Source of the DNA: Acridotheres tristis
Lineage: Eukaryota; Chordata; Aves; Passeriformes; Sturnidae
NCBI GenBank assembly: GCA_037013685.1
Contig: CM072891.1
Coordinates: 6,114,501-6,178,500 of the forward strand
Direction: 5' to 3'
Length of the DNA: 64,000 nt
The stretch's first letter is position 1; each line of letters starts with the position of its first letter. Positions 36,274 to 47,088 of the stretch are shown here, one piece after another. The position numbers and the translations under genes are program-made. The notes beneath the pieces are model-generated. The model was not told the origin of the DNA. It saw nothing but the letters and a program-made list of their open reading frames with translations, and did no database searches.

Positions 36274-39200
36274 ATGGCGGGCCGCGGGTCCGCGTCCTCG
36301 GAGCACCTGGAGCGGCTGCACGAGATCTTCCGCGGGCTGCACGGAGACCTGCGGGGCGTCCCCGAGCGGCTGCGGGGCAGCGCTGCCGGTGAGGCGGGGA
36401 GGGGGCGTGGACGTCCCTCGGGGCCGGGAGCAGGGCACGGGCAGGGCCGGGATCCCTCCGGCCGGAGCTGCCCCGCCGGCTGCGGGGCCGTGGCCGGAGT
36501 GTTCGGGTGCTTCTCATTAGACAGGCGTGTTTGAGCAGCTGGGAAAGGCAGTGTCCCCTCAAGACTTTTGCGGGGGGCTTTGCAGTTGTAGGGATTCGGG
36601 ACGTCGCTTGTGTTAGGAGCCTGCTGGAAGGAGGCGGGTGGCTCTGCCGTGTGTTGTTTTCAGCTGCTGCCATGTCCTGGTGGCTTTGCAGGTGTGTGGC
36701 TTCACTCCCCTGGAGCTCCTGTACTCTGACAAATTTCAACTCCATAGGCAAGCACTGCCGTGCTATGTTCACCGCATCAGTCTCCGAGGAGAGTTGTTAT
36801 TTGAGTGCTATTTCATGGTGTTTCTATTTGAACTGGAGTTTAGCCAGGAGAACAGAATGCTCTTACTCTCCACAACCACCTAAAGGCGGCCGTAGCCAGT
36901 GGGGGCCGGCCTCTCCTCCCAGACAACCAGTGACAGGACAAGAGGACACAGGTTTAAGCTGCAACAGGGGAGGTTAAAGTCGGACATTAGGAAGAATTTC
37001 TTCACAGAGAAGGTGATTAGACATTGGAATGAGCTGCCCAGGGAGGTGCTGGAGTCACCGTCCCTGGAGGTGTTTAAGGAAAGGCTGAATGTGGCACTCA
37101 GTGCTATGGTCTAGTTTGATAAGGTGGTGCTAGGTTAGGTTGGACTCGATGACTGCAGAGGTCTTTTCCAGCCTAATTGATTCTGTGATTCCGTAATAAC
37201 TGCAGTGCTGTGGGGGTTTGGGGTTCCCCCCCCACCCCCTTTTTAATTTGAGTGTGTTAGATTCACATTTAAAACCTCTTTGGCAGAAATAGAAGCAGTT
37301 TTTATTGTCAGAACTGCCCAGAAGCATCTGTAGATTTGTTGGAGAATGGTTGCATTTTAAATAACTGTTTTAAAAGTCTGATTTGTGCACTATGTACTCA
37401 CAAAATAGAGAAAACCTGTCATTCTAGCCGCACTAAATTGTATTAGAAGCACAGCCTGGCTTTAAGGGTATTCTTTATACCACTCCAGTGAGTAAAATGC
37501 TCTGACAGAACACACCTCTGTAAGAATCTGTGCTTCTGATTTGGCCCTTGATAACTGGCAGTGTTCTGAGAACCAGAAAGGGAAGTGATATGACGAGAAT
37601 TTTGCCAGTGTCATTGAATGCCTCTTATGAACCCCTTCCTATGAGAAATGTAAACCACAGCTGTCGTGAGCTGCTGTAGCTCAGCTCAGGTTTTGTACCC
37701 CAGTGATGGGCAGGTGGCTGTCAGCTACATTCTGCTGTAATGTTCATTCTCCCACAATTGATCAGTTTTGTGTAAAATCATAAAAATCAGTTTGTTCAGA
37801 ATGTACCAGTCTGTTATAGATAACACAGAGCATGAAATGCTTAATGTTTCTTACTTGGCTTTCTGTTTAATAATGAGTTAAATTCAGGGTCACAGTCCTT
37901 GTCATCAGCATTTTCAGAAAGTTTGGTACAAGAAAGGTGTTGAAACCTGCAAATGACAACTTGCAAACCTGCCTTAATGTCACTAGTGGTCAAAAAGGAT
38001 AAAAAGCTTAAAAAAACAATACCCTTTCTGGTAGAAATCCTTATTTTCCTATAGAAATGAGCATGATCAGTTTCTTGATGACCTAAAACTTTGTCAGGTC
38101 TCCTTGACACTGTGGCAGTCATGAGCAATGAATTCTAAGCCATGGGCTTAAATGCAGTTTTGCAATACTTGGGATTTTTTTTAATAGATTGCAAATCAAA
38201 TAATTGCAAGTTGAATTTGCAGACATGCTAAAGAATTTTAATACAACTGTTCTTTTTTTTTTTTTCTGCAAAAATCCTGGCACTATTTTTTTAAAGTGTT
38301 TCTAAGAGAGTTTAAGACTTAAAAATTAGTCTGTCTAGTAGAGTCATTCCGTTCTTCGAACGTTCTTTGTTTGTTTCTTGTGCTTATGAGGAGGGGAATA
38401 TATATATTTTTTTTAGTTGTCTGATCCCAAAATATTCAGGAGTTGATAAAAGAGACCTTGGAATACTCTTTAAGACCATTCACTTGCTCCAGAAGCAACA
38501 CAAAATCTCTAGTCCGTGGGACATCTTTGAAGGGTGGAGGTTTGGAAATGCTGTTTCACTCTATATAAAACAAGATGACAAATTCCTATTTCTAGAAGCA
38601 CTCTTTTTTCGCCCTTCCAAATCTGTAGGAAGGGTAAACAGGCTGGGTAAGTTTCAAGTGGTGTATTTTCCTCTACATGAATTCAGTTAGCTGTACTTAC
38701 CAACTGAATCTCTTTCTGACTGATTGGAAATAAATCAATTGAATGTCGATGAGTTGTGGGTAATGCTGCCATGGGGCAGGCCCTGCTGCTGCATTTTAGG
38801 AGTTCTGCCTGTGTGCTTTGAGTTGTGGTTCAATGCAGAGCGATGCCAGGTGAATCTCTCAGTGTATTTTGGCATTTCTGGATACTGGCCAGGTCCAGTT
38901 GAACATTTTCAGGCCACGTTGCTGGATTTCTTGTTGGCCTGTAGACAAAAAGGTCTCAAGCCATTGCTGCTTGACTTACCTAAACCACTCCATGATTCTA
39001 TGCCTTTTGGAAGCTGGCATTTCTTTGGTTGCAAATTTGAAAGTGCAGCATCTTCTTAGTCTGCATGGGAGAGACAAAGCAGGGAAGTGCTGCTTTTCCA
39101 GATTTGTCATGGGTTTCCATGGCTTTGAGAGAGCAGTGGGTTTAAGAGGGCACTGCTTGAATCAGATTAGTGAAATGACCTGTATGAGACAAATTACTGA

Positions 39201-42200
39201 CTTCCAAAGGCTGTTTTTCCACAGTTCATGTCTGTAATGTCACTTGTAACCCAGCTACACAAACAATGGCATCAGCACAAATGTATATGGTGGCAAATAA
39301 TGGAAGAAGTTGAGGAGCGTGTATTTAGGAACCTCCTAAGTCAGCATTTCCTCCTGAATAAATTGGGATGTGAAATTGCATTTCCAGATACTAGCTGATG
39401 TATTTGTTAACAGTCAGGATGTAGCTTAGTCTGTAATAATTCTGTGTAGTACATGAGATCACAGTTGCTTCTTTAGATGATGGGTTTTAGTTCTTTCTTA
39501 CGTTCTCTACAGTTCAAATTCTGGGCATAATCTGAATTTGAGCTGAGAAGGAGAGCCTACAGCTTAGGAGTGTTGTGTATGTGAGAGGAGCTATATACCA
39601 ATGTTTTGAGTACTTTAAATTTTTTCCTATCTTCTATTGAAAACTCAGTGATTTAAAAGCTACTTCTTTTGCAGAGGACTGTGCTTACCAAAAGGTATTA
39701 TCAAGTTTTTTTACTGTGATGATGCTTTTATGATGTTGTATGTAATTTTGTCTTCAATCACATTGCTGGAGTTTTACCAAGATGTCAGTCTACATTTTCT
39801 GCTGCCTTGAATTTCGTTTAGGACTGAATAATACTCTTTTGAGAGAGGTGAATTAAGCTAGGTGCATAGTTATCAGATTTCTGATAGAATTTGATTTTGT
39901 TTGCAGTACTCTACAACAGTCTTCTGGTGTTCAGTGCTTTTGCAAAAGATTACAGAACATTTTTTTTGCTCAGTTGATATAAGGAGAGTTTCAGATTTAG
40001 ACTTTCATTGATGGTGGGTGTTAGAGAGATATGATGGTTTTCTAACACATGAAAAATACATGGCTTAAGGTTTTGTTTAAAAATAGAGTAACAGCAGCAA
40101 AACATTATTTCTGCACATTATTTGGTCTCCAAAGCCCAAGGTACACAGATCTGGATAAATTACTGTCTCAAACAACTAAAATGGGTAGTGTTGTTGGCTG
40201 ATTCAAACAACTCATGTCATTCCTAAAGAAGGAAGCATTTGGCTTTAGTCTGTGAACCCGAGGTGATACTTTGGTGGAATCTTTTTTCTCAGAGAACTCT
40301 GGAATGCTTATGCTGTGTACTTAGGTACTTTATGACCATGGGAATGCAGAGTGCCAGATTTGCCAGGACCTTCAGGGCTCACTTGAAAAGGTAGATTGAC
40401 CTGATGTTCTGTTCAAATCCAAATTACAGTTTCAGCCTTCAGTAATCTGAAGTGTTTGCAAAAAAGAAGAAAAATTTTTATGAGCTGCTTACCAATGTGT
40501 CTTCTTTGCTGTTCTTTCACGTTAAATGTTTTTCAACATGCAATTCTGTCAGTGGGCATGGAAGGACAGTATGTCAGAAAAATATTTGAAAAATTAGTTA
40601 TTTTGTCTACCAGAGGCAGTGCTCAGCATTTGGAAGAACGATTTCTGCTCTCTTGCCCCACTCCCTTCTGAAAAGTTGTAATAACAAACTGTTCCTATTT
40701 GAAATAAATTTTGACCTGGTGTTCTGCAGCCAGCCATCTGTGGCAGCTTCCTTGTTTTTAGTGGGTTGAGTTGGAGTTCTGTTGTCATTTCTCAATAGTT
40801 TATCTGACATCCTACTTTTCCTTTCCCAGAGGAGAAGAAAAAACTGGTTCGAGAATTCGATGAGAAGCAGCGTGAAGCCAATGAGACGGTGAGTGTGAGG
40901 CTTCTGGCCTTCCTGATGGTTGAAAGACTGCTGCATTAAAAAGGGCAGTACTTACAAGTGTTACTTTTTAATGGATCCTATTCTGGCATGCAGGAATTTC
41001 ATTTTTTTACTATTTGATGATTGATCTTGATTGGAGTGTGTGTGTTTGTTAAGACTGTTGTGGATACTTATATACCTACGTAAATATAAACAAATATTCT
41101 TACATGTGTTTCGAGGGGATTTTCAATGCTCAGTTTTGATACTGCCTTCACTTTGTTGAAAAAAGTAGAGTGGTGGAGGTGCAATTAAAATTGCACAGGA
41201 AGGACATAGACCTGTTGGAGTGAGTCCAGAGGAGGGCCATGAAGATTAGAGGGATGGAGCACCTCTGATATGAGAAAAGACTGAGACAATTGAGATTGCC
41301 CAGCCTGTAGAAGAGAAGGCTCTGGATTGACCTTATTGCAGCCTCTCAGTACCTAAAGGGAGTTACAAGAGAGCTGGAGAGGGACTTTGTACAAGGACAG
41401 GTAGTGATAGGACAAGGGGTAATGACTTTAAACTGACAAAGGGTAGAGTTAGATTGGGCATTAGGAAGAAACTTAACTGTGAGGTTGTTGAGACACTGGA
41501 ACAGTTTTGCTGGGAAACTTTTGATGCCCCATCCCTGGAAGTATTCAAAGACAGGTTAGATGGATCTCTGAGCAACCTGGTCTAGTGGAAGGTGTCCTTG
41601 CCCATGGCAGGGGTGTTGGAACAAGGTGGTCTTTAAGGTTTCTTCCAACCCAAACCATCCTATAATTCTGTCTCTGTTGCACAGATGTGATAGAAACCTG
41701 ATACCCATTCTATAAACGCTTAAACAAAGTGAGAAATGCAAATTTTGAAATGTAGAGTGATGTTTCAGGGAAAAAACACAAGCATTTAAGCTTGGGATTT
41801 TTTTTTATTGAGGTGTTGTGTATCTGAAAATGCACATGGGCTCAAGAGCATTGGGTAGCATGGTGTACTCAATACTAGATGGGGCATGGGATTTGGAGTT
41901 ATCCCCCTCAGCCAGTCCAACACAAACACGTGAATCCCTTCATCTGGGGCTGAGTTTTGAGTACAGCTGCTGCTAAGAATCGATGTGGTGCTTTAAAGAA
42001 TAAACATGCTTTCTTTTGTTAAAGCTGCGGGAAATGGAGGAAGAGCTGAAGTACGCTCCTGTGCCTTTCCGCAACCAAATGATGAGCAAAATCCGAGCGT
42101 ACAGAAGAGACCTGTCCATGTTCCAGAGAGAGATGAGAAGCACGGATTTGGGATTGGGCCGTGGAAGCCAAGGCGATACAAAATATGGAATCTTCGCCAC

Positions 42201-45200
42201 AGAAAATGAACAGAGTGTGAGGATTAGATGTAAATTTGATTTAACTTCGCTGTGGTTGTGCAAAAGCAGTAATTGCAGATGCATTGTTTACAGTGTTTCT
42301 ACTTTAAATCACATCTGTGCTTTTATTACTCCCTGTGTATCTGTCTCTACATGTAACATGAATATCACAGGGAGGAGAAAGAACACCTAGAACTCAGAGA
42401 AGAGCTTTTTTTTTTTCTAAAACAAAGATAGGAATGTAATCAAAATGGAACTCCTTGAAAGCCTTGCAATTAGTAATTTGCACAACATTCTGTACTGAAG
42501 CTTTGTTTAATCATTCCCCTGCAGAAGGGAAAACACAGAAGTGATGCTACTTAATGAAAGAAAGGTTAACTCACCTAGTTTTAATCTCCAAAACTAGCAA
42601 AGTTTGCATCAGGCATTGTATAGGTTCTTTGGTAAAATTAGTGTGAATAATGTCAAGAAAATATAAGGATTTTTCCTCTAGTGCTTTTTTGCTATAGTTT
42701 TGCTGCTGAAATGCAAAAAGTACAATTTCTTGTTTACCAGATAGGCTTAGAGATATCTGAGCTAGTGAGACTGAATCTCCTAACTGTCTTCAAAGTGCTG
42801 TCATCTGTACAGAAAGTTCATGGAGGTGGGCTTTTCATTTTTCTGCCTCGGATGAAGACATTTTGAGGGAAGTTCTTTGCTTAGTATTTCCTTCTGCTGC
42901 AGCTTAGGAAATTTTTGCATTTGATTCCTCTTGACTGATTCCTCTGAAACCTGAGAGCAGGGTGATAGATTAGACTTTCTGGAGCTTAAGAAAACACTTT
43001 ATTTTGAGCTACCTTCTGACCCCAAGGTCAGTAAACATTCCTTATCCTCTAGCCCAGGCTACTGGCATGAAAAGAGGATCTTTATTACTTAGCAGTCCAT
43101 CTGTTAGTGCTGTTTGTTCCTAATCATTTTGACTGTAAACTCTTCAAGATTCCCCTGGCAACCAACTGTGAAGCTGCAAATAAGGCTGACTTTAGATGTG
43201 AATGGAAGTAAAAGTTAGCATCTGGAAAAGAAAGGTACTATTTTCATGTAAATGGTCTTTGATGGAAAAGTAAATTGTTACAAAGACAGGTTTTTGGAAC
43301 TGTTTTAACTCTTCAGTGCTGTATCGTTTTTTGAGATTTAACTAGATTTGGCCATAATCTTCCAAGGTGAACAAGGCTTGGCAAGAATTAACTGGGCTGC
43401 ATCAGTTAATATAAGAAGTATGTACAGCTGATACAAATGGATGGCCTATGGAGTCTTTTAGTGCCAGAAGCTGAATACTTCTGTCTTTGTGCTTAATAGT
43501 TAAGCGTCCGTTATTTTTCAGACTCACTTGCAGTCACAGAGGGCGCTGCTTCTCCAGGGCACAGACAGTCTGAACCGAGCCAGTGAGAGCATCGAGCGCT
43601 CGCACCGAATCGCTGCTGAAACCGATCAGATCGGCACGGATATCATCGAGGAGCTCGGGGAGCAGCGGGAGCAGCTGGAACGCACCAAGAGCAGGGTAAG
43701 CAGGAAACCGGGCATTGCTTTGTAACTATCTGTTATTTTAGTGGGAACTGTATGCCAGCAGTTACTCTCAGGGATTTTCCTAGGCATAGTAATCTGGCTG
43801 GATATTTCTACAGACCAAATTCAGGCTGCCACATTTCTATTTGTTCTCATAAAAGAAAAATAATTACTGTAGAAGGGTCCAAATGTCTGCTGCTGTGTCT
43901 GTGCAAGATGGGAGATTAGACCTGTAGATCTGCTAGAAAAAACAGCATAACTGAAAAAGTTACAGATAATTGTTAAGGACTTGCCTTGTGACTAGATTAC
44001 TAGTAAAAGTTAAAATTTTGGAAGCAGTTAGCAAGTTTTTGTAATGAAAATAAGTTTAGTAAAAAAGTAATTACTTAATTACTAGCTTTCCAATATTTGT
44101 AGGGAGGGAGAAAATGTCAGACAAAATGCCTATTCCCCATCCTTGGTTCAAGAAGTTCTGCTTCTGCTGTGAAAGCTTCAAAAACTAATTGACTTATTTT
44201 GTTTACACATGTATGCAAAACTGACAATTTGATTTTTGAACTAACCAACTGATGGAATTTTCTGTGTGTGCAAGGGTCCCAAGAGTAAAGCTCCTAGGTG
44301 AGTGACTTCAGAGGACACTGAGTTTGGCGAATAAGCCTACTCAGCCAAAACAAAAAGCATACCCCTGCTCTTGGGAGTTCTCTCTACTCATTGCAACAGC
44401 CTGTAGTTTTTTCATTTAAGTAGTTCTGTAATTTCAATCAGAATTTGGTTTGTCCTGTTCCAAAATTTGGGTTAGAAAGCAGGAAAGGAAATTGATCTTT
44501 AGATTTGTAGGTATAGTTTTTGTCCTTTAGCTAATAAAAAATGTTACAGTCCTTCAGGTGTCACAGTCCCTCAACAGATTGTTCATAGAAGCATGGAATT
44601 GTTTAGGTTGGAAAAGGCCTCAAAGATTATTGAGTACAATCATTAACCCGTCACTGCTGTGTTCATCACTAAACTCTGTTTGTGATTTCTCCTGTGAGCC
44701 TCTTAGGCAATGAATTGTGGAATTGTGTGAATCACACATTCCAACTGGAAGCAGACTTTCTTCTTACATGTTCTTTCGTAGTGAAGATCAGAACTCTACT
44801 AAGCTCCGAATAGACTTCATTGTTTTCTTCCCAGCTTTGTCCAGTCCACCTCAATGCACAGAAACACACAAGCAGTTTTGCAGTTGAGGGCAATGTGTTA
44901 AACTACAGAGGAATTGTGCAGGCAGGTGTCTGTGATATAAGTGACCTGGCTTACCTTTCACTTCCCTTGAATGTTTGGAAGTGGAATAGTGAAATCTTAC
45001 CTGGAAACCAGTGGCCATGCATCATGAATTGTGTCTGTGAAGCAGCACCTTTGTTAGTTGTTTATAACCTCACTTCATTACATGCTTCTTACTAGCTGAC
45101 TGGGTATGCTGGGCAGTTCATTTCTGGTCAATACAAAGCTGAAATGGATTATCCATTAGCAGCTCAGAGCTTGTATCCACTGGGTCACTTAGACCTGTCC

Positions 45201-46691
45201 GTGCAACACAGTTCTTTCTTTGATAAAACTTGAGCAGCATTTCAAACAGTTTGATATGCACTGGAGTGAACACATCAGTATCACTTTCTTCTGGTGTTAA
45301 CAACTAGAACAATGAAAGAAGCTGATACCAGCTTTCTGCTATTTGTATATTAATTAAAGAGGCAGAAAGTGGTCTCAAATTGCATATGCTTGTATGTATC
45401 TAAGGGAAAGTATACACAAAAGTCTTAATTTCTCCTTAGAAAAGAGGCAATGCTTCCAGCTGGTATTGTGGGTAGAAAGCAATGTTGTGTCTCAATTTTG
45501 ACACAAGGTCATCCTTGGTCCTATAATACATTGCAGCATTTCAACACCAGCTGCTCTCACATGCATCTTTCCAGAGTTGATGTGTGCTTGTTTAACTGAC
45601 GAGTAACTTCTGTCTCTCTCCAGTTGGTGAATACAAGTGAGAACTTGAGCAAGAGTCGCAAGATTCTACGCGCGATGTCCCGCAGGTGAGTGGTGTGACT
45701 GACACCAGCACGGAGCATTGGTGCCTGCTGGATTTAGGGGAAAAAATGAGTATCAGCTGAGACTGCAGGGAAGTTTTAGGGAATGTGTAAACAGAACATG
45801 TGCCCACATGATTTGTGTGTTTTCCTCTGTGGTAATTGGTTAACGGAGTACAGGCTATTGAACAGCACTGAATGTGTGCTGTTCGGTCAGGATGGTGTGG
45901 GGTCTTTAACCATCCAAGCTGGGGTGAGAACAGAAGCAAGTTACAGTGAATTGCTCATGGTGCCTTCAGATGCTATTCATTCAGGTTGGGAAAAACTGTG
46001 CCATAAATCACTGCAGCACTGGGCGAGATAGATGCCTGACGACACGGACAAATCTGTTTAGCCCACACCAGTGCCCTAGAGCAGCTAGTCCTAGGCTGGC
46101 CCATGAGACAGTCTGAGCTGCTATACGTGTACGATTTTGATGGCTAAAGCCTTGGCAGCCGTTTAGCTATATTGTTTAATTAGCCTTAAAAATCCAGTTA
46201 ATAGATTGTATTCCCAGTAGGTACTTATCTCTTCACAACCTTTCCTTTATGCCCAATGCTAAAGGAAGTTGTGATAACTGTCTGGTTTTCAGCAGTAGAA
46301 GTACTTTATTATTTTGACTTTTTAGTTTTCCTCCAACCACATAGTTTAAGTAAAAGCACCACAATGAATGTTTGAGCACAGGACTTCAGGTATTGTTTTC
46401 CTTTTTGCTTAACTGAAGGAGCAGGCACATATAGAGCAATGATCCCTTCAGGTGAAGAAGAACAGAACTACTGCTGAAATAGGAGATTTAAACAGGATTT
46501 CCAGGCAAAAATGAATAGTGAACTATTGAGTTTGGCCTTGTCTGCTTGTTAAAAGTGAAAAAAAAAAAGACTTGCATTTTTATTTTTTTAACAATAGAGT
46601 GACCACGAATAAGTTGTTACTGTCAATTATCATCATCCTGGAACTGGCCATCCTAGGAGGTGTGGTCTACTACAAGTTCTTTCGCAAGTGA
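36274..46691 (+). CDS. VTI1B: VTI1B, Qb-SNARE, complete
   Basis: Tail-anchored SNARE of late endosomes and the trans-Golgi, which works with syntaxin 7, syntaxin 8 and VAMP8 in endosome fusion (family knowledge). Exons: 36274-36388, 40830-40888, 42025-42216, 43522-43695, 45624-45685, 46598-46691; all GT/AG and in phase, 231 aa (human 232). The start is in a good context (GCCATGG) and matches [17 protein letters not shown] near the human N-terminus. Order: N-terminal helical domain (about 10-100), SNARE motif (about 140-200, with E-L-G-E-Q-R; Q170 is the likely zero-layer residue), membrane anchor 207-226, and a very short lumenal tail ending FFRK. The head-to-head partner is the RDH gene; the 3' end converges with ARG2. 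Confidence 0.96.
36389..40829 (+). other. VTI1B: VTI1B intron 1
   Basis: 4.4-kb intron. It holds the 3' edge of the CpG island, a CR1 insertion (about 36866-37196), a run of open frames at 38340-39061 that I cannot assign, and otherwise unremarkable AT-rich sequence. No RDH11-like exon was found. Confidence 0.75.
36866..37196 (+). mobile_element. CR1 LINE, 5'-truncated, relatively intact
   Basis: Begins in the CACCTAAAGGCGGCCGTAG block and runs to the GATTCTGTGATTCCG end. An uninterrupted frame at 36899-37114 encodes the C-terminal tail of the CR1 ORF2 protein ([32 protein letters not shown]), so it is less decayed than the other copies here. Confidence 0.9.
41190..41692 (+). mobile_element. 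CR1 LINE, 5'-truncated
   Basis: About 500 bp in VTI1B intron 2 with blocks GACCTGTTGGAGTGAGTCCA, GGGCATTAGGAAGAAACT and CTTTAAGGTTTCTTCCAACC, ending near CCTATAATTCTG. Frameshifts disrupt the ORF2 frame; it is intermediate in age between the 36866 and 17940 copies. Confidence 0.9.
42217..43521 (+). other. VTI1B: VTI1B intron 3
   Basis: 1.3-kb AT-rich intron; no exon or repeat recognised. Confidence 0.7.
43522..43695 (+). CDS. VTI1B: VTI1B exon 4, SNARE heptad exon
   Basis: 58 codons in phase 0-0 covering most of the SNARE motif, including [16 protein letters not shown] and [17 protein letters not shown]. The high density of charged residues at regular spacing is typical of a coiled coil. 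It splices to 45624 to continue [15 protein letters not shown]. Confidence 0.95.
43696..45623 (+). other. VTI1B: VTI1B intron 4
   Basis: 1.9-kb intron with one minus-strand CR1 fragment at about 44583-44735; nothing else recognised. Confidence 0.7.
44583..44735 (-). mobile_element. CR1 LINE 3' fragment, reverse orientation
   Basis: CATAGAAGCATGGAATTG, GTTGGAAAAGGCCTC and ACTAAACTCTG follow the reverse complement of the CR1 3' end, in VTI1B intron 4. Confidence 0.75.
46598..46691 (+). CDS. VTI1B: VTI1B terminal exon, membrane anchor
   Basis: Completes an Arg codon, then encodes VTTNK and a hydrophobic stretch ([20 protein letters not shown]) followed by KFFRK and TGA at 46689-46691. The polypyrimidine tract is interrupted by an A-run (46558-46568) about 30-40 bp upstream of the acceptor. 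Confidence 0.95.
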
Positions 46692-46945
46692 TGAACCTTC
46701 ATGACCAAGACAAGCTTTTCCACTGATGAGGAACAGGATGGGCTGTCTGCTCCCTTTGACTGTCTGAGGGTTGAACTGAGTCATGAGACAGCACATTCAA
46801 CTGAAACTGTACTGACACTCGAAAGACAGAGAATGGGAGTAAAAAGAAACAGGCTTGAACTACTAGTAAGATGAATAAGAAGGTAATAAATATTTTATTG
46901 TCTCATTTTGTATATACTTAACTAAATGAATAAATCTTGGTATGT

Positions 46946-46951
46946 AATAAA
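46946..46951 (+). promoter_or_regulatory. VTI1B poly(A) signal
   Basis: AATAAA 255 nt after the VTI1B stop; further copies lie at 46885-46890 and 46929-46934. The short 3'UTR must end close to here because ARG2 approaches from the other strand. Confidence 0.65.
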
Positions 46952-46978
46952 GTAGCCACTGATCAATGGAAAAGCTAG

Positions 46979-46984
46979 TTTATT
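46979..46984 (-). promoter_or_regulatory. ARG2 poly(A) signal
   Basis: TTTATT on the plus strand, read as AATAAA on minus, about 105 nt past the ARG2 stop. A second minus-strand copy lies at 46894-46899 inside the VTI1B 3'UTR. Confidence 0.6.
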
Positions 46985-47088
46985 TAAAAATTGAGGAGTT
47001 AACAGTATTTGCCAAGTGTTGACAATCTATCCACTCAAGTGCCTCAGCAGAGCTCTGTAGTGTCCAATATATCCAACACTTTGGGTTC

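Larger units (their letters stand above)
34800..36520. promoter_or_regulatory. CpG island, divergent RDH / VTI1B promoter
   Basis: Very GC- and CpG-rich block in otherwise AT-rich DNA, covering RDH exons 1-2 and VTI1B exon 1. The two ATG codons are 667 bp apart, head to head. GC boxes CCCCGCCCC lie at 35661-35669 and 35696-35704, 54-97 bp upstream of the RDH ATG. No TATA box is obvious in either direction. Long reading frames here on both strands arise from low stop-codon density and are not counted as genes. Confidence 0.85.

Noticed and set aside
35984..36772. 262-codon minus-strand open frame opposite VTI1B exon 1
   Set aside because: Low-complexity Pro/Arg/Ala composition, antisense to the VTI1B promoter and exon 1, no family resemblance.
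36507..36977. 156-codon plus-strand frame in VTI1B intron 1
   Set aside because: Runs from the CpG island edge into CR1 sequence out of the ORF2 frame; no protein similarity.
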